The position numbers and the translations under genes were made by a program. Below the pieces are notes generated by a model. That model made no database searches and was not told the origin of the DNA. It saw nothing but the letters and a program-made list of their open reading frames with translations. Positions 1 to 10,078 of a stretch of 64,000 nucleotides of DNA are shown piece after piece. Location of the stretch: contig JAWZYV010012540.1 in assembly GCA_038373885.1 (NCBI GenBank), forward strand, positions 310,001 to 374,000. The letters are read 5' to 3'. This DNA comes from Cheiracanthium punctorium (Eukaryota > Arthropoda > Arachnida > Araneae > Cheiracanthiidae). The first letter of the stretch is position 1. Each line of letters opens with the position of its first letter.

Positions 1-373
1 CAGGGTATGTTAGGAAACGTATAAATATACTCGAACTACACATGGAATATTTCAATTAAAAAGAATATATGAGATTTCATAAAGGATATTTAAAAAGCAA
101 CTTACCAGATTAAGGCATTTTCATCTGTGCTTGTTTACATTCGTGATAAAATGTCTTGATAATTACAAATGACCATACACTTTCTTGTAGGAAAATAATT
201 AACACTATTTCACATTGCAATGAAAACCCAAATGAGAACAGTCATAAACTCTAAATCAAAACCGATAACAAGTAAATAATAAATAAATAAATGAGCAGTC
301 AGCAAAACAAAGTTGAATAACAAAACACAATAGTCGAGCCAAGCCAACCCACGCTGACGCAAACAAACAACTG

Positions 374-384
374 CGCGGGAAAAT
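374..384 (-). promoter_or_regulatory. E2F/DP-type site upstream of putative exon 1
   Basis: On the minus strand the bases read TTTTCCCGCGC, a match to the E2F/DP consensus (TTTSSCGC). It lies about 300 bp upstream of the ATG at 676, in a local stretch with more CpG than its surroundings (about 340-560). E2F sites mark S-phase and cell-cycle genes, which would suit a centromere-related product. A single short motif occurs by chance, so the role is inferred. Confidence 0.35.
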
Positions 385-675
385 TGCTTTGAAATTGAAA
401 AGCTTGAAAAGCAACCCTGTGTGTCGTACGCCAAAAGACCCCGCCTGGCGTGATTTGGATATATGCCTGTATTGTGGTTTTTGTGCATTACACAATGATA
501 CCTGGTTTTGCCGCTTCCAGCCGTAAGATGTCGCGTTACGTATACCCCCAGCCTTCACTCCCTCCTATTACTCCCTGAGTGAAACCAAAAACCTCCTTGG
601 TGACAACTGTTGGTAGCTTATTTTTGTGCTCTTTAAAAGTTCTGTTGTAAAAGTCTTCGTCTTTTCTTGTTAATC

Positions 676-682
676 ATGTCAG
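676..682 (+). CDS. Putative 7-nt first coding exon (ATGTCAG) of a small cupin-like protein gene
   Basis: ATGTCAG is followed directly by GTAAGAGT, a near-ideal splice donor, giving a phase-1 exon that codes Met-Ser plus one base. The first acceptor-led coding exon of compatible phase that I recognise on this strand starts at 24112. Joining the two gives GGT at the junction and keeps that frame open. The 5' flank holds an E2F-like site and no other open reading frame I would trust. The link to 24112 is inference across 23.4 kb of transposon-filled sequence, and unseen exons could lie between. It could also be a chance ATG plus donor. Confidence 0.4.
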
Positions 683-706
683 GTAAGAGTACAATTTTTT
701 AATATT

Positions 707-800
707 ACAGTGAAATCTCTCTGAACGGCTACCCCACCGTACCGAGAATATTTAGCTGCTCAGAGGGGGTGGCCGTTTGAAGGGTTTTATTAACTGTTAT
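707..800 (+). mobile_element. Terminal fragment of a Tigger/pogo-like element
   Basis: TACAGTGAAATCTCTCTGAA begins at about 705 and has the TA-CAGT start typical of Tigger-like TIRs. It compares with the related ends at 25582 and 26800. No matching inverted end is seen before the hAT end at 901, so this is a solitary or truncated terminus. Confidence 0.35.
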
Positions 801-900
801 AAGATAATTGCTATAATGCGTAATCTAAACAAGTCTGACACATATTCCTTTTTTTTTTAAACTGAAATTTAAAACTTTTCTAAAGAGAAAATAGTACTGT

Positions 901-1020
901 TAGTGATGTAACGAATATTCGGCCACTATTCGGTATTCGGCCATTTTGCCGAATATTCGGTTGGCCGAATATTCCGTTGGCCGAATATTGAAGAAGTATT
1001 CGACCGAATACTTGTACCCG
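901..1020 (+). mobile_element. hAT-type terminus with repeated ATTCGG subterminal motifs
   Basis: The segment opens with TAGTGATGTAACGAATATTC and is followed by dense GCCGAATATTCGG-type palindromes, a layout typical of the transposase-binding ends of Ac-like hAT elements. The matching right end was not found. It may be the left end of the element that carries the transposase at 4048-7033, with the 1360-3195 hAT inserted into its leader, but that assignment is inference. Confidence 0.45.
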
Positions 1021-1903
1021 AGTTTTGTTATGCATTCTGCCGAATAATTTTAAAAGAAAGGATAAAATTATGTTTAAATGTTTTTTACACAGAATATTAC
1101 ATAATTATGCATCAGTATGTTAATTTTATACTATAAAATATCCCAACTTATTCAATTTTAAGTTGCATTGAACATAATCATAGTGTATTTAATTATATTA
1201 CAGAAGTAAAAACTTTTCTTCCTGATGACAGAAAACCTGAATAAATGAGCCTGATGCCAGACTTATTTATTTTGAATTAAAGCAGTGGTAAATGTGTTAT
1301 TTTCACTATTTTATTTGGCAGTTCATCCAGATATCAATTTAAAGCATTAGGGAATATAATAGAGATGCGCGGTTCGACTCATTTTACTGATTCGAATCTC
1401 GACTCACTCACTACTTCGATGATTCGAATCAGTGATTCGAATCTTGAATCAACTAAAGAAATTTTCCCTCTCTCTGCGCCGAAAGCCGTACTATTTAAAC
1501 ACCCTTCACCCGTTCATCGGGTTTCTTCTCCGCTGAGTTCTCGGGCAGTTAGCATCTCTCTCTCCTTGCTCAAGTAAAACTAGTGTTTAAACTGCCCGAA
1601 ATGAAAATACAGGGGAGCTTCGTATGACCCCCTGGGCCTGTAAGATTAAAAGGTTAAGTTTGGTGTCAAAGTATTCGAAATTTTATGTATCGATGGGGGT
1701 GAACGTCTAGGGGGGGTCGAGAATCAATAAAAACGCGCTCCGATGGATAGTTTCCGAGATATACGTTAATTAATTATGGTAATTAGACTAATAAACCATG
1801 GAGCTGTTTTTTCCGCGATCCGGCATCGTCATCAACGCAGAGAAAGCAGTAGCAAAAGCATCACAAGCTGGTATTGATCTCAGGATTTTCTTATCGCCGG
1901 CCT

Positions 1904-2074
1904 CAGAGGCGTAGCCAAGGGGGGGGGTTAGGGGGGTCATAACCCCCCATGAGGAATTTTTTGCCATACAAAATGTATATTCTTCACTACATTATCATAC
2001 ACACGTATACATATATATGAGTTGCAGTAGTCATAACCCCCCCCCTCCATGAAAAATTTCTGGCTACGCCCCTG
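1904..2074. mobile_element. 171-bp hAT-type MITE with perfect 8-bp TSD
   Basis: The ends are CAGAGGCGTAGCCA on the left and TGGCTACGCCCCTG on the right (inverted, one mismatch in the first 14). They are flanked by perfect GCCGGCCT duplications (1896-1903, 2075-2082). The interior is GC-rich next to the ends and AT-rich in the middle, with no coding capacity. It is inserted inside the 1360-3195 hAT element, so it is the younger of the two. Confidence 0.85.
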
Positions 2075-2189
2075 GCCGGCCTGTATTTTTGACCTTTATG
2101 GAATTCGAGATTTCACTGAAATGAAAATGGGAATATCGGATATTTGATGTTGAAATAAAACCGATATGTCGATATTTATCGATTTTTGG

Positions 2190-2315
2190 CCCAGTCCTAC
2201 TGAGGGGCTGCTGCCCCCCCCCAAAAAATGAGACCCTTTACTTAGCTTACAATTGAACTTTATCTTTAAATTTGATACCCAGCCCACCCCGAAATAAAAT
2301 CCTGGCTACGCCACT
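2190..2315. mobile_element. Partial MITE related to the 1904 element
   Basis: The right end reads GGCTACGCCACTG, the same terminal type as at 1904-2074, after a C-rich tract and an AT-rich core. The left terminus is missing or too degenerate to place. Confidence 0.35.
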
Positions 2316-3203
2316 GTCAATAACACTAACTACTTCACTGCTTATTTAGACCCTATTTTGTATTTCTCTGAATTACGAAAGAAAATAAAATAATTCCCCT
2401 TAAACGACAAACAAGGTAAAAAAAATATCTTAAACGAAATCTGCAGCAATAAAGCGAAATGTTATTTTGCTTACTACAAAGTCCTTTTGTGAGAGCGCTT
2501 AATACCGCCCCTGTATCCTTCATTAAAAGTGACAAGCACAATCCTAACTTTATTTCATTCTATTTCCCTTCACATGAAAACCCGCCACCATGTAAACTTA
2601 ACGTTTTTTTTCTTAATATTTTTTTTCGGGGGGGGGGGGGGGTTGACCCCTCTTGCCCTTAGGAAGTAACGCCTATGCCCCCCGCCAAAAGCAAACGATG
2701 TTCGACCCACTCCACACCCACAGACAGATGAAACTTTAAATCCGACCACCAACCAAGAAATGAAACACCAAAGATTCGAAAAAAACCCTCTAATTAAATG
2801 AAACATCCTTTCAACTCTTTTCGACTCCTTTCGACTCTGAGTCGATAGAAGATTCGAAAAACTAACAAATCTCAACGATCGTATACAATCACCGAAACAG
2901 AGAATCAGTAAAGATTCGTTGCTGCACCAACTCAGTGACCAACTCACCCACACCCACTCATTTGCTGTTTCAAATCATCTATCGACTCAGAGTCGAAAAG
3001 AGTTGAAAGAGTAAGGGAAAATCTCTGGGAATGGCAAAGGGAAAATAAGTTTTCCTTCCCTTCGAACTTGGAATGTATTTCCCCACAGTTGAGGGCTTGA
3101 GATTCGAATCAGTAGAGAGTGAGTGTAAAGACTGAGCCACTCAGTACTAAGATTCGAATCACTGATTCGACTCATCGAATCATTGGCCATCTCTGGAATA
3201 TAA

Positions 3204-4047
3204 ATGATAAAATTTAGTACAGTACATTCCGGTTTTTTGGGTTATATTGGGATGGAAGTCATTCAGCCCAGTTATGTGATTAATTATCAGAAGTTTATAA
3301 ATAATAATTTATAATTGTCACACAAACATAAATATATAAGATATAGTATATTGAGCACCAAATTTAACGCGCTCTAGAAATAAGCAAAAAGCGTTAGATG
3401 CACATGAAAATGGAACAACCCAAAATCACAAAACATGAAGAATATATTAGGTTTTATTTATTTAATACTGTGTCAGCGTATTTATACCGACATAAAAGCT
3501 TAAAACACTTTTAAAGCTGTTGGATAGCTGCCATTTAGAATTCACTATCACCATATCAAACTATGGTGACATTTTTCTTCCTTCTCAATAGTATACTTTC
3601 AATTATTTTTTTAAAAGTAATTTCTTAAGTTGTTCAGCAGACAATTTTATAAGGAGGAAAGTTTATTTTTTGCATAATCTTTTAAAAACAAGGTTAAATT
3701 ATGATTAATATTTTAAAAGTGCAGGCAATCACAGATACAAATAGTCAAAAGTACTTTTGAAATTCAGTATTCTTAAGAGAGTAAAACCCTGCTTTAGCAA
3801 GAATACTGAGAACAGTAATTTTTGTTCTTTGTTTTTCTGCGAAAGCTTGTTTTGGCATAGTGCAGAAAGCAAATCTTTCAAAGAACATGTAAACATGTAA
3901 GAACAAAATGTTTCTATTTTCATTTATTTATTTTGCAAAAACAGTTCTTAGCTTATTCTGCAGTAAGGCAGCTGTACTTTTTCATCTGGCAATTTTTATT
4001 TGATTCTGCTATTACTAGTTTTAGCAGACAGGTAGTAAAAGTTTGTC
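3204..4047. other. AT-rich sequence without recognised gene
   Basis: No convincing ORF, TIR or TSD was seen. It is probably the 5' leader of the hAT transposase that starts at 4048. Confidence 0.3.
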
Positions 4048-4221
4048 ATGAGTTTATTTAATAAGAAAAGTTTTGTGTGGGAAGTATTTGAGCCTTTAGT
4101 AAATGATGAAACTAAAGCTAAATGCAAATTATGCAGTTCTATATTATCAAGAGGTGGCACTGGTAAAAGAGCTACAACATCTTTGGTTAATCATGTAAAG
4201 AACAAGCACCCGGGGGAAATT

Positions 4222-5488
4222 CAGTTACCGGGTGTCCTCGCCAAGCGCCGATGTGTCGCCAAGCTTGGAGTTTGGTCGAAAGTTTGTTTACTTTAGCCTT
4301 AGAGTCAGATGTCTGTTGTAACTTGTGTAGATTGAGTTGAGGTGTTGGATGATGCTGTAGTTTGATGAAAAAATGCTCGGTGGGTTCATTAAACGATACC
4401 AGGATGTTTGGTAAAGGGATTTTGTGATTGGTTAAGGCAATTTAACTGTAATCGGTAAACCGAGGTTTTAAAACGAGGAAATTTGAAATCGGTGAGTCAG
4501 TTCTTGTTTTGTGTTATTGGTGTGTGGTTAGTATATGTTGGTTTTGTGGTTAGTTAGTAAAAGAAAGCGTTTTCGTGTTATGTTATTAGCTGTTGTGCGT
4601 TTTGGATATTTTTCAGGAGTTTCTTTAGATAAAGGTAAGTGTTTTTTTTAAAGAATTTTTGCAATTGCTTAAGGTTTTCAATGTGAATTGTAAATGTGTA
4701 TAAGTAGGTTATTTAATCCACCGATGTTGTTTTGAGTTGAAAACGAGCCTGTGTTTGCCCAGTTTACATTAGCTATATGACTAGGTTGCTTAATTCACTG
4801 TTGTTCTTTTAGTTAAAAACGGTTTACTGGTTGCCTAGTTTACATAGCTGTACAACTAGGTTGGTGAATCCACTGAGGTTTTTTTAGTTAAAAACGGACC
4901 ACTGGTTGCCGAGTTTACATAGCTGTACAACTAGGTTGCTGAATCCACTGAGGTTTTTTTAGTTAAAAACGGACCACTGGTTGCCGAGTTTACATAGCTG
5001 TACAACTAGGTTGCTGAATCCACTGAGGTTTTTTTAGTTAAAAACGGTCCACTGGTTGCATAGTTTACATAGCTGTACAACTAGGTTGCTGAATCCACTG
5101 AGGTTTTTTTAGTTAAAAACGGTCCACTGGTTGCATAGTTTACATAGCTGTAGAACTAGATTGCTTAATATTCTGAAATTTTTTTAGTTAAAAGTGGTTT
5201 ACTGTTTGCTCATTTTGAATTGCCTGTTACTGAATTTGCTGACAATTTTTAGTGTTAAGTATGGATGGTGTATTTTGTTTTATTGTTTTTTTTAAGTGGA
5301 ATATCTGTGGAATTTTAATGTGTTAAAGTAATTTGTATTTCCTGACGGTGCTCAACATGTTGTATTATTTTATCGTATTCTAAAATGGTGTTTCACACGT
5401 GAAAAATTTGGTGACAAAAAAAAAGCGCCAAGTAGCGGGTGTTGGCGAGAAAAAAAAGTCGCCAAAAATAGGCGACACCCGGTAACTG
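4222..5488. mobile_element. 1.27-kb TIR element inserted in the hAT transposase gene, flanked by AATT
   Basis: The ends are CAGTTACCGGGTGTC and its exact inverse GACACCCGGTAACTG, flanked by AATT on both sides (4218-4221, 5489-5492). Near both ends lie further copies of short words such as GTGTCGCC and CTCGCCAA. The inside is non-coding and dominated by a 75-bp tandem array. A 4-bp AATT duplication does not fit hAT (8), Tc1 (TA) or Harbinger (3), so the superfamily is open. Deleting the element plus one AATT joins the host reading frame exactly, which proves it is an insertion. Confidence 0.85.
4706..5231 (+). repeat. 75-bp tandem repeat, about 7 copies
   Basis: The repeating unit begins AGGTTGCTGAATCCACTGAG and ends in TACATAGCTGTACAACT. 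The central four or five copies are nearly identical, and the outer copies are progressively diverged, as expected for an array that grew from its centre. It lies wholly inside the 4222-5488 element. Confidence 0.85.
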
Positions 5489-7033
5489 AATTACTCCCAA
5501 GCACCCTAAGCATTACAATGAATTAAATGATGAAAGTAACTCAAGTTCAAAGAATGGTTCAGAGCTAAAAGCTGTATGCCAAGGCATAAAAACAAAGCAA
5601 GAAACCTTGGAAGGAATTCTAGAAAAAAAGAAACTTTGGGATATAAATGACCAGAGAGCTGTAAAATTACATAAAATAATAGGAGAAATGATAGCTTGTG
5701 ACAACCAGCCATTTTCTTTTGTTGAAGACGTTGGTTTCATAAAATTAATGCAAGAAACAGAGCCAAGGTACCAAGTTCCATGCAGAAATTATTTCCAGGG
5801 CACTGTGTTGCCAAATATGTATGTACAATACAAAGAAAATATCTCTTATTTGATAGCAACAGCTGAGGACATTTCTCTAACTACAGACATCTGGACTAGC
5901 TCTGTAAATAATCATAGTTTTCTAAGCTTGACGGGGCACTGGCTAAGTGAAGATTTTAGTTATTATGATGCTGTACTCAGTGTAAAACATTTTCCTGGCT
6001 CGCATACAGGAGAAACTATTAGTGACATGATTAAGAATATTATCAGAGAATGGAATTTAAAAAAGATTCATATAGTTATGAGAGATGGGGGTAGTAATGT
6101 AGCAAAGGGTCTAAATTTATCTAATAGAGAATCTGAATGGTGTTTTTACACCAATTGCTTCTCTTGCATGTTCTAAATTAAAGGATATTCAGATAAACAA
6201 ACTTGGCCTCCAAGAGAAAAAATGCAGTTTCTTTGTATGCAGCTGAATATGGTGATATAAATAACTTAACTGGAAATCAGTGGATGCTTTTGGAAAAACT
6301 TCTAAATTTATTAAAGCCTTTTGAGGCGATAACAAAAGAAGTAAGTTCAACAAAGTGTTCAATATCAGTTGTCATACCAATGATAAAAACTATGAAATTA
6401 TATCTCTGTAAGGAAGGAGATGATTTTTTTGGCGTTGGGACAATCAAAGAAGCTCTCATTCAAAATTTACATAAGCGATTCTCATATCTTGAAAGCAATG
6501 AAAATTATGTAATTGCAACAATTTTAGATCCTAGGTTTAAACTGGCTTTTTTTGATCAACTAGATAACAGAGAGGAAAATATTAAAAGAAAGATAATTCC
6601 ACTGATAGAAAATCTTGGCACTTTAGGAACCTCTGCAACGAAAAAAGTATCAGAAGTGACTGATGAGAAACCCTCATCGTTTTGGGATTGTTTTTCAGAA
6701 ATAAGAAAATCATCAATGAAAAGTACTGAAGTGGAAGACAACAACTCATACGCTATGGATAAACTATTAGAAGTAAACTCTTATTTTGATAAACTTTTAA
6801 TAGCTAGGACAGAGTGTCCACTAAAATGGTGGAAAACAAATGCAAAAAACTTTCCAGGACTTGCAACTTTAGCCAAAAAATACCTTTCAGCTCCTGCAAG
6901 CACAGTATATAGTGAACGCTTATTTTCTGAAGCAGGTAACATATATGAAACGAAGAGAAACAGAATCCTTCCTGAAAATGCTGAAAAATTATTGTTTTTG
7001 CATCATAATTTTAGACTTAACAACAATGAATAA

Positions 7034-7961
7034 ATCTTATTTCTTCTGTATGCTATTTTGAAGTAACTCATTAAATATTGTTTAATATTATTCCATGTAT
7101 TTCTCTCTTTTTATAAAAGAAACATTAGTATTAGTTCATTCTTTTGATAAATATTTTATTTTCAAAACACTATTGTGCGTTTATATATATAATGTTACGA
7201 AGTTCATATAGAAGTAATTTAATTACTTGGCATTCATAAACTAGTACTTAAAAAGGAATGGAAAAGCTCAGTTCGTAGAAAATGAAATTAAATGTTGTTT
7301 ATATATAGAAAGAAATTTCATATCACCCTACCAAAAAATTGATAGATAAAAGAAAATTATTGTGATCTAATATAGAGGTTTGCATTCTACTAAATATATG
7401 TACTTATAAAACTTCTTTTTTAAAATTATTTATTGAAAAATAAAATTACATTCCACAAATGACTATGGCTTGGTCTGATAATAAATGCCACAAATTGCAA
7501 ATAGTATGTATACTATAAAATCTGATTTATGGGAAACATGAAATACTATGTATGTATCTATCTATATGTGTATCGTTATATTATTTAAAAAAACAGAATA
7601 AATGCTGGAAGAATTTTTTGGGGTAGGTAGTGAATTGAATATAACAGAGCAATATTCTATGTAAAATACATTTCATATAATCATTCTCCTTTATACTATT
7701 TTAAATAATTTAGCTGAATATTCAAGCTGTGTATGCATATGGAGTGGGTGGGTCGAAAAGTTCCAGAGAGTCAGACAACTGCACAGACTGGATAAATTTT
7801 GGTAGTTCTGTATTTTTATTACATTAGCTAATTATGAGTTAGATGTTATATAAAATACTTAATTTGATAAACATACAGCAATTTATCATATTTAAAGAGA
7901 CTCATAGCATATATTGATCATAATATATCGAAACGTAACGCATCGAAAGGTAACGGTTTGG
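7034..7961. other. AT-rich sequence without recognised gene
   Basis: No ORF or repeat was identified with confidence. It probably includes the 3' flank of the hAT gene. The words CGAAACGTAACG and CGAAAGGTAACG occur just before the truncated LTR. Confidence 0.3.
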
Positions 7962-8300
7962 CAGGCAACGACATCACTAATGACTGCGGACCTGTGACGT
8001 GAAAAGAAAAAGGAGAAAATAGCTCTGTGGCAAGTCGCCGGGAATACAGCACCTCTAGCGGCCAAAAACAGAAACACATTATGCAAAACGTTTTGCAGCA
8101 ATTAGGTGCTTGTTTGAAGCGTTGATATTAGAATAGTGTTAAGTACGAACTTTAATTAAGAAAAATAAGAGCTATCTGTGCCTTTAGATTTAAGGCAAAT
8201 AATTAAAGTTAAGTTATACAGCATTCAGTTATAATAAAGAAAAACACAACCACATGTCATGGAACCTTTAAGGTAAGGTTTACAGTTACTTTTCCTAACA
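7962..8300 (-). repeat. Truncated 3' LTR of the copia element (U3 only)
   Basis: It matches 13270-13605 closely and ends at the U3 terminus TGTTAGGAAAAGTAAC (minus strand). Similarity stops at 7962, just before the position of the TATA box in the other LTR. The TATA box, R region, polyadenylation signal and U5 are therefore all missing. Upstream on the minus strand, GGAAGGCGGGCCAT is a candidate polypurine tract. Confidence 0.85.
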
Positions 8301-9223
8301 ATGGCCCGCCTTCCATGACATGGCAAAAGAAACTGCTTCAAACAAGTAAAAAAAAATTTCTTTCAAAAGAGAGTAAGTACTTTTCCCTCTGAAAAGAACA
8401 AAAGACACATTATTCAAATAGCGATGAACACAGATGAGAAAGCACAGAGGGTTAGTACAAAATACACATAGTTACACTATAAAGTACGACAACTATAAGG
8501 TACGACTATATAAAAAAAACGACTATTATAAAGTACGACTGGCCAGTCAAAAAAAAAAAAAAAAAAAAACGTTAGAAAAAAAAAAAAAACACTTTTCAAA
8601 AGATTCACATAATGCAATTAAACACATTTGCATTCACTTTACAATGAAAAACAACAAGCTTGTATTTTTTTTTCTTTAGGGGTGAGGTGCACCTCAAAAA
8701 AAAAACTCTTAATAAAAGAGATAAAAATAGAAAAGTTTGAGTCATTTACATGCACAGATCAAGGTGGGCATATAGGAGCTTCCATTCAACATACTGGGAC
8801 TCACAAAATTAAAAGATAACATCTTCTGTGACGAATGACGAAAAAATACTGTCTAAGAACAATCCACTTTCTCCACCACATTCTCTGGCAAATTAAAATG
8901 TCACCTCACAAGACGTAACTGAGGCTGCTCGAATGGGCGAAAAAGGGTCCTGACCCCCAGAACAGTATACTCCGTGGGGAACTTTACTCCTTACATCTGT
9001 AAAAGTAAAGAAACAATGAAAAAAAGGATGGTGACGAGTCACCGTTAAAGGAACAAATCCTCTTGACCAAGGCTTTTTTTTTCTTCTTTTCAGAAAGATC
9101 AAGAAAATTTTTCCTTTCCTCCTTTTATTTCATGGAGAGTCTTCGACTTGACAAAAGGAAAAAGTTATGTTCAAAAGGAGAAAGTCGAAAGCGACTTTTC
9201 AGAAAAATTTGCCTAGGTTCCCT
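8301..9223 (-). other. Copia 3' non-coding region between pol and 3' LTR
   Basis: It contains long A tracts (8541-8590) and no conserved coding sequence. At about 900 bp it is long for a copia 3' region and may hold small unrecognised insertions. Confidence 0.45.
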
Positions 9224-10078
9224 TTAGTGGGAGTAGGGCTTTGCTACTGAACAAAAAAGTCTTTCGTTGAATGTTGTAAGTCCAGTCTTTGGAAGAGGTT
9301 TTGTGAAAATATCTGCTGGGTTATTCTTTGTATTTATATATTTTAAGGTAAATAATTTATCTATAACTAGGCTTCTTAAAAAGTGATACTTTACATGTAT
9401 GTGCTTCGTCCGGCTGTTCTCAATGGGCGAGTTGCTGAAATCTATGGCGGCAGTATTGTCGAAAAAAAAGTGTAACTTTATCCAGGTCTTTGGGAAGTAG
9501 TTTTAAATTTATTAGCTCATTATAAATTCTTTGTATCCACAGCAATTCTTTAGAGGCTTCTGTCAGGGCGATAAATTCCGACTCCATCGAAGACCATATA
9601 AGGCTTTATTTAGTTTACATACAAAATCTTTCTTACATTCTTCCTTGAAACCTTGAGGTTGGAACATATAAATTTCCTCTTCAATCGGAGCGTACAGGTA
9701 CGCGGAAGTTACGTCAGCTTGAGAGGGGTTCCATTTATAGTGACCTACTAGTAATGAGAAAAAGAAACGAATTACAGTAAAATTAACAACAGGACTAAAG
9801 ACTTGATCGTAAGTTTCCCCTCTTCTTTGCCCAAAACACTGGGCGACGAGTCTTGATTTAAACCATACGATTTTTCCACTAGCGTCTCTTTTTACTGTAT
9901 ACACCCATCGGTTTCGGATGATTTTCGCATTTTTCGCATTTTCAGGTTTCGGAACTAAGTCCCATACTTTTCTTTTATTCATTATATCTAGCTCGTCATT
10001 CATAGCTTGCATCCACTTCTCGGCCTCGGGAGATTTGATTGCCTGGAAAAAATTATTTGGTATTTGAATTTCGTCTAG
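9224..10078 (-). pseudogene. Copia pol, reverse transcriptase/RNase H portion, internally deleted
   Basis: This continues gag-pol in the same frame after one TGA stop. From 10012 down it encodes the N-terminal half of the RVT_2 reverse transcriptase, with the first catalytic Asp in QADVTSAYLYA. At about 9590 this is fused, out of frame, to the start of RNase H at MESEFIALTEAS. The palm segment with the YVDD active site and the connection domain are gone. Farther on, one extra T in an eight-T run (about 9465) shifts the RNase H frame. The RNase H then runs through RTKHIHVKYHFLR and ADIFTKPLP to a TAA at 9224-9226. Confidence 0.85.

Larger units (their letters stand above)
1360..3195. mobile_element. 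Non-autonomous hAT transposon with 8-bp TSD
   Basis: The element starts TAGAGATG and ends CATCTCTG (8-bp TIR with one mismatch). It is flanked on both sides by the direct repeat GAATATAA (1352-1359 and 3196-3203), the 8-bp TSD expected of hAT. Both ends carry copies of the palindrome GATTCGAATC and the words GACTCA/TGAGTC, probable transposase-binding repeats. No transposase is encoded. The inside holds a complete 171-bp MITE (1904-2074), a fragment of a similar MITE ending at about 2315, and a 15-base G tract at 2628. Confidence 0.8.
4048..7033 (+). pseudogene. hAT transposase (BED finger plus hAT dimerisation domain), split by an insertion and internally deleted
   Basis: The first part (from ATG 4048) encodes a BED zinc finger with Cys26, Cys29, His49 and His54. 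A foreign element at 4222-5488 then interrupts the frame. Past the second AATT copy, the same frame continues without a stop from 5493 through 6176. It carries the RNase-H-like segment TTDIWTSS with the first catalytic Asp and a degenerate second motif MRDGGSN. After 6120 the central part of the catalytic domain is missing. The frame shifts at about 6200 and resumes (6203-7033) with the classic C-terminal hAT dimerisation region, motifs CPLKWW and SAPASTVYSERLFS. The gene cannot make a full transposase. Its family is secure (Ac-like, ZBED-type hAT). The element ends are not certain, although the terminus at 901 is a candidate. Confidence 0.85.

Noticed and set aside
210..558. Two overlapping minus-strand frames of 92 and 100 codons
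   Set aside because: They overlap each other, show no motifs, and lie in the promoter-like region of the plus-strand exon at 676. Their Phe/Leu-rich content is typical of chance frames.
2570..2953. 127-codon minus-strand frame
   Set aside because: It crosses the 15-G run (giving a Pro run) and lies inside a non-coding hAT element. No domain.
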